NCBI GenBank assembly: GCA_011037195.1
Contig: JAAEAF010008043.1
Coordinates: forward strand, 35,054-99,053
Length of the DNA stretch: 64,000 nucleotides
Direction: 5' to 3'
Origin: Triatoma infestans
Taxonomy: Eukaryota; Arthropoda; Insecta; Hemiptera; Reduviidae
The translations under genes were made by a program, and so were the position numbers. The notes under the pieces were generated by a model, which saw only the letters and a list, made by a program, of their open reading frames with translations, was not told the DNA's origin and made no database searches. Positions 23,905-35,309 of the stretch are shown here, in pieces; positions within the stretch are counted from its first letter, which is position 1, and each line of letters opens with the position of its first letter.

Positions 23905-23934
23905 ATTCATTCATTCATTCATTCATTCATTCAT
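23905..23934 (+). repeat. (ATTC)n microsatellite
   Basis: About 7.5 tandem copies of a tetramer directly before a family R copy. Confidence 0.9.
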
Positions 23935-24724
23935 TTAATGCGAATGATGGAACAATTGTTTTATTTCCAAAATCTCCATTAAATTGTGGTTTAAATTTAA
24001 CTTCATTAACAAATTTGAAAACTAAAGTCAAAGATTCACCAGAACCCATAAAACAAAACGGAGAATCGGGAGAAATGTTTCTAATAAAAGCTGTATTTTT
24101 TCTAAGTGTAGTCCACATTACTGGTTTAAAGAAAATCGTTGGAGCCGTTTTAGAGAAAATACCAGAAAACTGAAAAATACTTTTCAGTAAAGACGCACTT
24201 CCGGGCAACTGATTTTTTTCAAACTTGGAATTTCAACAACATATTTAATTCTAATTAATATTATTTAGGTGATAGAATTGTGTAATAAACTAAAACAGCA
24301 GTTTAGAAGACAATCTAAATCTACCTCTCCCTTAAAAGTGCCCTTACTTGCATTTTTCCTGGAGAAATGTTTTAAATAAAAATTATAGATCTTTGTAAGG
24401 GTAGTTGATATGTATACAAAGTTTAAAGAAAATCGTTGGAGCCATTTCCGAGAAAATTGCAAAAAAGTGAAAAAAAAAAAACATTCAGTAAAGTGGTACT
24501 TCCGGTTAAGCATTTTTGACAGGTAACGTAATTTCGGATCTCATGGTGATACCTAAACGGAATATCAAGATTGAACGTTTTGCGATTTTCCGTTTTTGAG
24601 CTGTGCTGTTAAAAGTTATGCATTTGCTAAAAACCACTTTTTTTTTTACCCAGGGGACCTCCAAACGGATATTTCCGGTAAAAACTGTCGATATCGAAAA
24701 TTTGTCACGATTACAATCCTTCCA
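23935..24724 (-). repeat. Family R, partial minus copy
   Basis: Read on the minus strand: TTTCCGGT-type first block, CCTAAACGGAATATCAAG, then two modules (GGTACTTCCGGTT near 24490; GACGCACTTCCGGGC near 24190). The terminal AGTAAGAGAAAGT is missing (sequence ends ACAATCCTTCC), and beyond 24120 it is strongly diverged. Confidence 0.65.
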
Positions 24725-24832
24725 ATAGACTAGTTGTAAGATTAGTAATAAATTCACTAAAGTTCCTTCAATATGATGGATTTTGCTTGAAACTTTTGTG
24801 TTAGATTCCAGTTTTAAATGGGATTCCAATTT

Positions 24833-26180
24833 TTTGTTATTTATTTGTTTATTTGAAATTATAAAAGCAATGCTCCTACAACTACTAAATATGATAAGTG
24901 TAGATGTGTGGGAGTTACCACCCATTAGTGACTCTCCATGTGACTTGTTTTTTACAGACCTCCTACGTCGAGGAAGTCGCGCGGCCAGCACCGCTTCAGA
25001 CGTCGAGTTGGGTCGTCAGGAAGGGATGAAGATGAGAGGTGATGAATTAGAGGATTAGGTTGTTTAGAGAGGCGGGAATGAAACTTTTTATAGCGAGCTG
25101 GAATTAAGTCTGTAATGAAAGGTATGTGCAGATCATTGTGGATAGTTTTGTTGGAGACATAGTATGGAACATTAGTTATGCGGCGAAGAATTTTTGATTG
25201 AAGTGATTGAAGAGTAGATATTGGAATGCTTGGCTGACCCCCACAGTTCGAGTCCGTAAGTCCAGATAGGTTTGAGTAATGCGTTTTATATAAGTACTTC
25301 GTTGTTCAATGACAGTTTTGTTCGTCTGTCAAGCAGTCGGGCTAGTAGGTAATATCGTTTCTTCATTTCTTGTCGTTTGAGTCTTGTGTGTGGTTCCCAA
25401 GTCAGGCGCTTGTCAATGTACATTCCCAGATAACGTACAGTGTCCGCGCAAATTATTGAAATGCATTGGAGAACAGGTGGCACAACGAAGTATGAATTTA
25501 ATTTGTTGGCATTTCTGGACATTTACTTTCATTTTCCACTTAACAAACCATTGTTCGAGAGAATTCAGATGTTGCAGAGTACGAGTTGACTGCACCGGGT
25601 CAGAGTGAGGAGAGAGAATGGCGATGTCGTCTGCGTAAGTGAAAGTCGTGATGTAAAGGTGAGTTGGTATGTCGGCTGTGTAAAGTATGAAGAGTAGTGG
25701 ACCGAGAATACTGCCCTGAGGAACACCGGCCTCTGCAGGGTACATAGAGGAAAATGCGGTTCCCTGGTTGACAGAGAAATATCTATTGGATAAGTAAGAC
25801 AATAGAATTAAGTAGTAGGTGTGAGGAAGATAGTTTTTGAGTTTCCACAGTAAACCTGGATGCCAAACTCGATCAAATGCTTGCGCAATGTCGAGAAAGG
25901 CACCCGAACAATACTCCTTCCGCTCTAGTGAAGAGACGATGAGATCTATGACACGATGAAACTGGTGAATTGTGGAATGAAAACTATGGAATCCAAACTG
26001 ATGATGAGGAAGGATGTTTTGAGTATTTAAAGAGGAGTAGAGGCGCTTGAGGAGAAGCTTTTCTAGAATTTTTCCCATTATTGGTGGCTTATGGGACGAT
26101 AGGAAGTTCGGAGATGATGAGATTTGTTGGATTTGGGATTCATTTTAACGACAGAAATTTTTAATTTCCAAATATTAAAT
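24833..26180 (-). mobile_element. Jockey-type non-LTR retrotransposon, 5'-truncated (minus)
   Basis: Minus-strand LINE with RT from the region before YRPIS through the thumb, a C-terminal segment ending around 24960 and a 3' UTR finishing in AATA-type units at about 24833-24862. Short 3' AATA repeats and no RNase H after RT fit the Jockey clade. A family R copy starts within 50 bp of its 5' end. Confidence 0.8.
25286..26130 (-). pseudogene. Jockey-type reverse transcriptase (broken)
   Basis: Reads YRPIS (about 26090), frameshift, GKILEKLLLKRL, QFGFHSFHSTIHQ, FLDIAQAFDRVWH (first catalytic Asp), AGVPQGSILGPLLF, then FTYADDIAIL (second and third catalytic Asp). A second frameshift near 25440 leads into VRYLGMYIDKRLTWEPH. 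Catalytic residues are intact but at least two frameshifts make it inactive. The equivalent plus-strand family member is at 40680. Confidence 0.85.
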
Positions 26181-26227
26181 TAAAATAATTTTTAATATCA
26201 AAATTTAATAATTTTGAATAATAGCGT

Positions 26228-27239
26228 TTTTTTACTTTCACTTACTTCCTGGTAAGAGGAAGTATTGTAATCGTGTCAAATTTTCGATATCGAGTTTTCA
26301 CAGGAAATATTCGATTTGAGGTGCCCTAAGTCCAAAAAAGTGGTTTTTAGCAAATGGTGTGTGTGTGTCTGTGTATATATATGTGAACAGCATAGCTCAA
26401 AAACGAAAAACCGTAGAAAGTTGAAACTTGATATTCCGTTTAGATATCACCATGGCATCTGAAAGTGGGTCATGTGTCAAAATGCTTCAACCGGAAGTAC
26501 CACTTTACTTGTTGGTTTTTTTTACTTTTTTGCAATTTTCTCAAAAATGGTTCCGACGATTTTCTTTAAACTTGGTATATCAACTACACATACAAAGAGC
26601 TACAATTTTTATTTAAAACTTTTCTTCGGAAAAATGCATTTAAGGGCAGTTATGGTGGAGGGGTGTGGTTAGGTTTTCATCTAAAGTGCTATTTCAGTTT
26701 ATTAAACAAATTCTATCATCTAAATAATGTTAATTAGAATTAAATATGTTGTTGAAATTCTGAGCTTGAAAAAAATCGGATAACCGGAAGTGCATTTACT
26801 TTACCACTTTACTAAATGATTTTTCCACTTTTTCGCGATTTTTCTCAAAAATGGCTCCGACGATTTTGTTGAAACGTATTATATAAACTAAACATACAAA
26901 GATCTACAACTTCTATTATAACATTTCTCTAGGAAAATTCATTTAATGGCAATTTTAAGGGAAGCGTTGGCGGTTATGGTTTCCTCTAAAGTGCTATCAT
27001 AGTTGATTATACAATTCTATGATCCAAACAAAATTAATTAGAAATAAATGGATGGCCAAAATCTCCGAGTTTCAAGGAAATTAGTAAACCGGAAGTGCGC
27101 TTTTACTGAACGGTTCTATCAGTTTTTGCCGTATTTGAATTAATTTGGTTACACAAACTATAAAATTTGTTAATTTTGATAATTTTTAGAACTGGGGACA
27201 GAGAAAGTTGTGTGAGTGTTTCAAACCAGAATTTTTTTG
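26228..27239 (+). repeat. Family R, full-length copy
   Basis: Starts with a T run and ACTTTCACTTACTTCC and ends GACAGAGAAAGT, hairpin, CCAGA and a T run. Three modules are clear (ACCGGAAGTACCA, ACCGGAAGTGCAT, ACCGGAAGTGCGC). The terminal inverted repeat has decayed at both ends. Confidence 0.75.
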
Positions 27240-27296
27240 TTTTTGTTTTGAGAAAACTTTTTCGAAAGAAGTCTTTTTCAGAAGAGTATTCGCTTG

Positions 27297-27327
<31 letters not shown>

Positions 27328-28640
27328 CAAGAGACCTTAAAAACATCAAATGCTGGTAAAAATTCAGATGTCGAAATTTTAACAGTGACGAAATACTATC
27401 TCTTATAGCCGTTGTTTCAGGAGGCTCACATCACATTGTCGTCTGCCCGGTTTATCTAGAAATTGTGTACTTTAAAGAGTTAATCAAATTTTTTTAATTT
27501 TCATGACTTCTTTTCTTCTATTTTACAAACACACTAAATCATAAAGAAGATCGCAAAGAGAGACCTAAAAAAAAAAAATGAGAAACAAGCAGACAGATCT
27601 AATAAGAAAAGAAAAAGAAACAACACATTTGTAAATGAAATGAATGGATAACGAAGATTACTTCTTTTGATGTAGTCTCAAAGTTTCAGTTTTTTTTTCA
27701 ACATATTTGTGTTCACTTTCATTCCCAGTATTTCTCTGTTTTTCAGGTCACCGCTTTTTCTTCTTCTTCTTCTTCTTCTGCTTCTTCTTACGCGAAACAA
27801 TATCATTGCTATTATTTTAACAAAAAGAGAACCAACCTGTCAGTCTAACTTACCAGTTAATTTAACAGATCTCCTCCACTATGATTTAACAGATCTCTTA
27901 ACCCTCGGTTTTCCACTTTAGTGTTGAAAAAAAAAAATATACAAAAGTAAAAAGAGGCAAAATCTATATATATATATATATAAAAGGAAAAAAGTGGAGA
28001 TCTTTACCAAATTTGCTACTTTTAAATAAATACCCTTTGAACTTCACCTTTCTTCTTTTCATCATGCAATTAATTATTCTTTATATTTTTTCTCTCTCAC
28101 TCACTTACTGTCTTCACTCGCTCTTTCCTTGTTCTTCAATTTCTTTTGTAAAATTCATTACATCTACGCATTAATAATGATCGGATAATAATATTAGATC
28201 TCTTAAAAATTTTTTAATTGCTTTACACGCTTGAAATAATTCATATTATTTGCCTGAATAATTCTAAGTAATTGGTGGGGGGGAGATGGGATCTTTAATC
28301 ACTTCCTTTTTTAAGTACTTTTATCTCAGTTTATTTTTATTCACTATTTTATGCATTGATTATGTCCTAAATAATAAAATATTCTTCCTTTTTTTTTTAT
28401 TATAGAATTTAATTTATTTAAAAAATTCTGGTTCATTTCTGTTTTCTTAATTGTTTTGCGTTACCTGGGGTTTTCAAGAAAGTCGTAGACTCCTCCATAC
28501 AATAATAACTCTTGAACTAATCGTCTTTTTTTAGACTCTTTCAAGACTATTCATGCAATGGCTGGATTAGTTAGAAAATGTTTGCATTACAATCATAAGG
28601 CACTACTTTGATCTATTACACAAAAAAATTATATTAAGTA
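27240..28640. other. AT-rich intergenic stretch
   Basis: No gene recognised. A TTC microsatellite lies at about 27757-27778 and T/A homopolymers are frequent. Confidence 0.4.
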
Positions 28641-29806
28641 TACAGGGTGCCCCATGGTATATGGATATAGGGAAGGGAATAGCTAAGTGCTTAGCGCGTT
28701 GGACTCCCATGCGGAGGTCCCGGGTTCGAGTCCAACTGCTGTCCTTAGTTTTTTTCTTCCTAGGAACCTCTACAGCTCACTGTTCGGTGATGGACAGTGT
28801 TGTCTGTAGCGAGAGAACACTGTCCAGAGGCCGGCAGTGCACTGAGAAGGCTCCGGGCGGTAGATGTTGAAGCTAAATTAAAAAAAAAAAAAGAAAAAAA
28901 AAAAAAGGTATGTTGATAACGACTTTTTATCGCAAACTAAGATAGCTAGAAAAAAAACTAAACTATACGTGTCTCCATAGTTTTTTTTTTGTTAGAAATC
29001 CAAATCTAATTTACAAATTTGTTTTGGTGCTTCCAGAAGCAAGAGATACAGGCTCCAACTTCATTTTTTTTCAAATGGGTAGGTGTGGTTTTTATTTAAG
29101 AAATAGATTCCTCTATTTCTCGTAAGAAAAATTTACTTGAACGGTTTTTTTTTTCTATGAGTGATATTTTACAAGTTATGAATGAAAACATGATTCCTAT
29201 AAGAAATTTCAAAATGATATTATAACGGTTTTTTGATTGAATAAGAAGAAAAGTACTATTTTATTATAAATTTTACTCCTCATTAATTACAGATCTTGCT
29301 CGAACTGGCCTCCACCATTAGAGATGTATTTCTTTGGTCGTAAGGTACAATTGGCAGGAAAAAGCATGTGTATGCATCTCTAATGGTGGGGGCCAGTTCG
29401 AGCAAGATCTGTAATTGATGAGGAGTAAAATTTATAATAAAATAGTACTTATCTTCTTATTCAATCAAAAAACCGTTATTATTATCATTTTGAAATTTCT
29501 TATAAGAATAATGTTTTCATTCATAACTTGTAAAATATCGCTCACAGAAAAAAAAACCGTTCAATTAAATTTTTCTTACGAAAAATAGAGGAATCTATTT
29601 CTTAAAGAAAAACCACACCTTTCTATTTGAAAAAAAGAAGTTGGTGCCTATATCTCGCTTCTGGAAGCACCAAAACAAATTTGCAAATTAAATTTGGTTT
29701 TCTAACAAAAAACTACAGGGACACGTATTTTTTAGTTTTTTTTTCTAGATATCTTAGTTTCCGATAAAAAGTAGCTACCCATATACCTTGGGACAGACAC
29801 CCTGTA
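28641..29806. mobile_element. Foldback (inverted-repeat) element with TACAGGGTG tips
   Basis: Nearly the whole element is one hairpin: arms of roughly 435-450 bp (left arm 28641-29331 minus the SINE; right arm 29372-29806) around a spacer of about 40 bp. Tips are TACAGGGTG and CACCCTGTA; TA occurs outside both tips, fitting a 2-bp TA duplication. No transposase is encoded, so it is non-autonomous. Near-identity of arms shows either recent birth or ongoing arm correction. The superfamily is unknown to me. Confidence 0.75.
28668..28906 (+). mobile_element. tRNA-derived SINE, family S1 (copy 2), inside a foldback arm
   Basis: A tRNA-like head with A box (TAGCTAAGTGCTTAGCG) and B box (GGTTCGAGTCC), the S1 body (TGTTGTCTGTAGCGAGAGAA) and an A-rich tail. 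Direct repeats GGTATATGGATA (28656-28667) and GGTATGTTGATA (28907-28918), differing at two sites, are the TSD. The right foldback arm shows the uninterrupted sequence, so the insertion is younger than the foldback. Confidence 0.85.
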
Positions 29807-29809
29807 TAG

Positions 29810-30977
29810 ACACTTTAGAAGAGTTAGAAAGAAAGCGAACCGAGTGAACATTATAGTGAGATTATTAGTCGATGAATAATTTCTTGATGAATTCGTTTTA
29901 AACTGACTTCTTTTACTGGGTTTTATGATTAATATTATATTAATTGAATATTAATTTGTATTTTGTATTTTTAATTGTATTATTAGTTGTATTATAATAT
30001 TAATATTATATAAATTGTATTATGATATTTCTTGGACTCACTGACTGCCTGATGTGATTTATTTCAAAGACTTACTCTGCAAATTTGGATCTATTTCTTT
30101 GAGGATTTTAGACGCTTTAGAGTGTTAGAAGCAACCTGATGCTGGTGGAGGTGATGTTTTAGGCGTGTCGTAGTGATTTGATAGAAGCATGATCATTAAT
30201 GTGGTAGTTTGTTTACCAAACAGACCTTCATGTTACAAATATCATATTACAAAAACAAAATGCTATTGGTAGACATTTGAGGGACCCTGTTGGAAGATCT
30301 GTCGCATAATATAAAATTATCAGAACCGAAAAAAATGCTGTTAAATATAAATGAAGGTATCTATAGGTCAGAAATATGAGGTTTGTAAGTACGGGGATAT
30401 CGTGGAACGTGGACAGTTGGTCTTTTTTTAAAAAAACTTCTACACTTGCCGATAACCATGCTAGATTGTTATGTAAGAGTAGAGGACTGGCAGGAGCGAT
30501 GTTCAGTTGAAGATCATTCAAAAAATGACTAAATGGTGGATATCTCTCTTGAAGATGCCGATGCCGAACAAGAGTATTCCAAAAATATGTGTTAACAGAC
30601 TAATGGCTCTCTAAAACAACTATACCCTTCCATTCAATTGGGCGGATGAAATAAGAACCAGTCTTTGCCTTATTAGTGCCGATTATCTTTGGTTTTTACA
30701 GAATCCAAATATGATTCAAACTAAATATAATGACCTAGTCTATGCATTTAAAAATAATCTATATTATCCAAAGATCTAGATAGAAATTTTTAACTCATCC
30801 AACAATCCATTTTATAGACTAATCGCTCTGTTGTAAACAGCGCCAACAGAACATATATATATATATAGAGAGAGAGAGCGCTCGAGAAAGAGTGAAACAG
30901 AGTATTCGAAGTCTAAACAAAAATTTCTCGAGATATTTTCGAGAATTCTATAAAAAAAAAATAAATCTCAGAAAACT
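29810..30977. other. Intergenic stretch with weak LINE-like frames
   Basis: A plus-strand frame at about 30614-30838 reads WADEIRTSLCLISADYLWFL then, after one stop, a further open segment. It may be an eroded LINE fragment but no diagnostic motif is present. TA and GA microsatellites lie at 30852-30880. Confidence 0.25.
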
Positions 30978-30990
30978 ATTCTATAAATTT

Positions 30991-32137
30991 AATTAAACAG
31001 GCAGGTTTTTGGCAGGGTAAGCGATATGGTCACTCTACCATTCATCGCGAGATGCTTTTGAAGGTTCCTGTTACAGGTTTTCCCTCTGATAGAATGTTGA
31101 GGACTTTTGTTTTCGTGCTTTCTTACAGTGTCAGGTTACCCTCTAGGGAAGATTGGTCAAGATTGGATCCATCTGGCATGATACCTGGTAATTACTTCCG
31201 GTGTTAACGGACGGTTCCAGAATAGATGGTAGGTCTGGAGCTGCTGTCTATTTTGAGACCGGAGATCATTTGGCAGTATCTCTTGGTGAATGGACCACAG
31301 TCTTCCAGACTGAGATTTATGCTATTCTTTGTTGTGTCTTGGTTGAGAGAGTGCGTAACACTAACTTAAAAGGTGTTTGTATCTGCTCGGAAAGCCAGGC
31401 TGCGTTGAAGGCGCTGAGTTCATGTGTCTTCACTTCCAGGTTGGTGTTAGAATGTTTTGAAAGACTGGAAGAGCTTTCTTCTCTGAAAGATGTGCTTCTA
31501 TTATGGGTGCCAGGTCACATGGGAATTTTTGGAAATGAGCAGGTGGATAGGTTTGCCAAATTAGGCGCCTCTCTTCCTTTCATTGGTCCGGAGCCTGCTG
31601 TTGGCGTGTCTTATGGCACATGTCTGTCAGGCTTCCAGACATGGACAGCTTCACTGTATTCATCCTTATGGATGAGCTCAGTTGGTTTTTGGCAGTCCAA
31701 AATGCTCATCGGAGGTCCGGACAAGGCCATTAGTGAGACGTTGCTGAGTGTTTCACGGAGCGCTCTCAGGCATCTCTTACTGGACATTGTGGTTTAAGGA
31801 GACATCTCTACATAATGGGGCTCATGCCGGATGCATTTTGTAGAGTCTGTGAGACAGAGGAGGATACACATCCATCTCATGACTGATTGCTTGGGTTGTG
31901 AGGAAATTAGGATTAGGACCTTTGTCGGAATAGATGTCTGTGGAAGAGCTTAGGCTATTCCCGCTTAAGGTTATTGTCCGATTTATTTGGACTGCGGTGA
32001 ATCTTAGATGGATTAGATCCGGGTCTGGATTTTTGTTATAGACTCGGCTTGTTGTTGTTTTTCTTGGGGTAGCTATATGGGCCCAATGAGGCTTTGGATA
32101 GCGTAGGGTTTCCCTCACCGCAGACAAATAATAAATA
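30991..32137 (+). mobile_element. 5'-truncated LOA/R1-like LINE with 13-bp target-site duplication
   Basis: RNase H, cysteine-rich tail, 3' UTR and an AATA-type 3' tail, flanked by ATTCTATAAATTT at 30978-30990 and 32138-32150. RT is entirely lost apart from a possible linker (31010-31190). This is the best reference copy for the family also seen at 7495-8870 (minus), about 49550-49680 and possibly 60515. Confidence 0.88.
31201..31925 (+). pseudogene. LINE RNase H domain plus tail (broken)
   Basis: Reads LTDGSRIDGRSGAAVYF (first catalytic Asp), QTEIYAILCC (Glu), ICSESQAALKAL, where the usual SDS Asp is Glu, and WVPGHMGIFGNEQVDRFAKL (last acidic residue kept). A frameshift near 31770 moves into LTGHCGLRRHLYIMGL and CRVCETEEDTHPSHD, the CxxC...H tail. 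The domain would remove RNA from the cDNA hybrid during element replication. The altered Asp and frameshift suggest inactivity. Confidence 0.85.
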
Positions 32138-32150
32138 ATTCTATAAATTT

Positions 32151-33254
32151 TCATTTTCTTCAACAGATTTTCTTCACAGATGATGTCAGGTCATGTATTT
32201 TTTATGAAAAGTCCCAGGATCTAACAAGAATGCAATACCTACTTTCTTTATCTCTAAAAGGTAAGAGATAGTGGAAAATAGTTCAAATTTAGAAAAGAGG
32301 ATGGAATAAAATCAAAGTGAAGGCAAGTAAGTAGGTAACAAATCCAGCTTTAGATAGAGCTCTGGCAGTGTAAGTAGGTACGGCAAAAAGTACTACTAAA
32401 TCTTAGGTCTGTGACAGGTCTACCAGTATTACAAACACTTGCCCTATGAACGATGCCATTCTCTAGTTTCCTTTTGGCTTTTTGTTCATTCTAATATAAA
32501 TCCTTGGTTTATAAATTCTATGTACATAGAAATAACTTAGATTATAACTACTGGGGGTCAATATGGGAAACTAAAGGTCAACGTCAATAACTTGTTCAGA
32601 TAATTAGAATAGAGAATACTAGTTGGAAAATTAACTAGATAAATCCAGATTGTAGGAGGGGGTATCAGCGTTTTAGAACTTATAATTCAATAGTTATCCG
32701 ACAAGTGTAACTTGTTAGTGACACAAGTATCATTCACATTGTGTAGGGTACTTCATTTATTGTATCAAGTTGAGTTATTAGCCTTTGTCACAAAGGTCAG
32801 GCCTTTCTATTTTAGTTCTATACGACTGTATTTGCTAAATCAAAATCATGTAAAATCCTTTGGTATATTATGGATTTTTTAAAAATATTATTGTTAACAT
32901 TTTGGTTGATGCAAAAATAATTACCGTTACTAACTATCAACTTTAAAGCTGAATATTTTACTACACAATAAAGCTTTTTAATGATAATCGTTTTTTTAAC
33001 GCTTAATGGTTGATTAGTGAAGGCTTTCTCTCAATGAAAAAGACCAAAGACAATGTTAATCAATCGGAAAGTGGTTGGCGTGTATGCTTGGATGTTGGAT
33101 GCTTATAGAAGAAACGGTTATAAAGTCAAGTCCACTGTAACATTAAAGAGCTGTTGTGGCTTCCATAAAGGTTAGTATTTGTAAACAGAATTTAGTCTTC
33201 TCTAAAGTGTACAATGTGTAATCTGTAAGGGTGAGTGATGGTTGATGAACTATA
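32151..33254. other. AT-rich intergenic stretch
   Basis: No gene or shared repeat recognised. Confidence 0.4.
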
Positions 33255-33632
33255 CGTAGTTTGTGTGTGGGTCCTTTTGGTAGCCTTTGTAGGGCTTCAG
33301 CCTCCTACAAAGTAAATTTTCCTGGAAATTCCGGTCTGAGATTCCTCCTGCACTATCTTATGCCTAATTTCTGTACATCTTCTTCTAAATCCTGTAACCA
33401 CCTTAGTCTTGGTAGTCCTCTTGGTCTTCTGCCACCTGGACGAGCTTCATATGCGTTTTCAGGAGCTCCAATTTCGCCCATTCTGCGTTGGTAGCCCAAC
33501 CAGCGTAACCTTCTCAATTTAATGGCTGCAACAAGACCTACTACTTTGGAGAGGTGATACAATAAAGCGTTTTTCCGGACACAATACATGCCATTTTCAA
33601 CTACTGCACCATAAATACTTCTTAATATCTTT
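33255..33632 (-). pseudogene. RTE-type retrotransposon RT C-terminus (minus)
   Basis: Minus-strand frame: KILRSIYGAVVENGMYCVR, IKLRRLRWLGYQRRMGEI, EARPGGRRPRGLPRLRWLQD, LEEDVQKLGIR. This is the highly characteristic end of RTE-like endonuclease-reverse transcriptase proteins. The frame is then closed by a stop within a less similar tail. An R1-like LINE inserted at its upstream end (right side). Confidence 0.85.
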
Positions 33633-33634
33633 CT

Positions 33635-34160
33635 TTACCGCGAGGCCCAGTCTGTCGGAATGGGTAAGTAGGCGGCACGGTGAGGATTTCTCACCGAATT
33701 TCTTACAGGACATGGCTGTTTTACCCCATACTGTGGAGGGTGGAGAAAGTGGGAGACCCCTTCGTGCATATATGGAGATGCAGAGAAAGATGATGCGTTC
33801 CCTACTTTCTTTAGATGTGGCAGATGGGTGCGAGAACGGCAGAAACTGGTAGGCAACATCGGGAGGATCTCCACGGAGTCGGTGGTGAAGGCCATGCTCG
33901 CCCGGAGGGACAGCTGGGACTGTGTGGCTACCTTTGTCCGGGACGGTCCTGCGGAAGAAGATTGTAGAAAAGAATAGGCACCTCGTCCTCCCGAGGATGG
34001 GGTCCAGCTAGGCCGGAGGCAGCCAACGGTAGCGTTACGAGGAACCACCCCGAAGTAGTACCATAAGCAGTTTCGGAGTCGACAAGTGCCTGTGAGGGAG
34101 GGGGTAGTGGGTGCAAGTCCCACACTTTGTCCGTAGGCATTTCTCCGCTTCGTAAAAAAA
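33635..34160 (+). mobile_element. R1-type LINE 3' fragment, nested in an RTE relic
   Basis: C-terminal coding end, GC-rich 3' UTR and poly(A) (34154-34160), flanked by AATATCTTTCT (33624-33634) and AATATCTATCT (34161-34171), an 11-bp TSD with one change. The left TSD lies inside the RTE relic's KILRS codons, so this LINE landed in an already present RTE copy. Confidence 0.8.
33690..33977 (+). pseudogene. R1-type ORF2 C-terminal segment
   Basis: An open 95-codon frame without ATG: LTEFLTGHGCFTPY, a decayed zinc-binding part, FRCGRWVRERQKLVGNIGRI, ESVVKAMLARRDSWDCVATF and a stop at 33975-33977. The TGHGCF ... C.RW...R..L ... MLRS...W..V..F pattern is typical of the R1-clade tail. The frame is intact only because it is the young 3' end; RT is absent. 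Confidence 0.8.
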
Positions 34161-34473
34161 AATATCTATCTCAACAGTTCAATTTTTGCTCATGCACCGG
34201 CCAAACCCCATTTCCGAATCGTACATAACTATCGGTTTTAGTACTGTTCTAGTATATAGTGACTTATTTAGTGACATATTTAGTGACTTTATAGTGACTT
34301 ATTGCGGAGTATACCACTCATTGCCCATAGCTATTATAATTCTGCAACTTATAACCAGGCTAACCTCAATTTCAGGCTAACCAAATAGTTGGAACCTTTT
34401 ACAGATAAAATTTCAAAATTTATTCAGTGATACTTCTAATTAACGAATTTTCTTCAAATTTGGAAATCAAAAC

Positions 34474-35252
34474 TGTAATGTGATAACAAGAAGGAGTGAT
34501 AATAAGAAGAAAAGTATATAATTTTTAATTATAAAAATTATAACTAGTGGTGCCAGCCAGTCACTATTATTCAGGTCAAGAGCCGCGGTCAGTACACGGT
34601 CAAAGGGACCGCCAAAGACACACCGCTTTCAACAAGAAACTCTTTTAAAAGGGTCATTATACGGTCAGGATACAGAAGCCACCTGGCCATATACAAGAGT
34701 CAACAAATCACTCAAAAGACCACCTGACTACAGTCTTTTGATAACCGCCAATAAACAAACACTCAAAAGACCACCTGGCTACAGTCTTTTGATAACCGCC
34801 ATCACCTGTTGCCGCACCTGTTCACCGACCTATTCAAGTCCTAGGGTCAGCACACGGCAAGAGATGTTTTAGTGTGACCCGTAATTACACACTTGTCATT
34901 GTGTGAGTGATGGCAATTAACGTCTCTCCACAGGAAGAGGGGATGAGTATTCTTCAGTATTTTATCAGCGTATCATCAAGATTTCTACCAGTGACATAGT
35001 TCATACATCGGAACGCGTCCCTAACTAAGTATTTAAACATATATTTATTTATCAATCATTATAGTTGTGCATTCTAGTTACCATTTAAATCATTTTAAAT
35101 TAATTGTAGTTATATTTTTTCTAACGTTTAAATTATTGTTAAAATATATATCTATTTTCGTAAATTAGTAGTTCACATTTCTAAAAATCTCTAACTAACT
35201 CCCTACTATTCATCGCATCATAACCCTCTCCAAGACATCTGATCCCACTACA
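34474..35252 (+). mobile_element. Solo LTR, family F1 (copy D)
   Basis: 779 bp from TGTAATGTGATAAC to CCACTACA with the exact TSD AAAC (34470-34473 and 35253-35256). Two CCACCTG blocks inside, as in copy A. No internal coding region. Confidence 0.85.
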
Positions 35253-35309
35253 AAACCATGCTTTTAATGCAAACTTAATATTTATATTTGTCATATAACC
35301 AAAAATTTC

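Noticed and set aside
24265..24513. Frames with recurrent Phe/Ser-rich peptides (also at 15651, 26428, 38496)
   Set aside because: They come from the T-rich modules of family R, shift between copies and carry no sign of selection for protein.
27208..27408. 66-codon plus-strand frame with a Phe run
   Set aside because: It is a translation of the T run at the end of family R.
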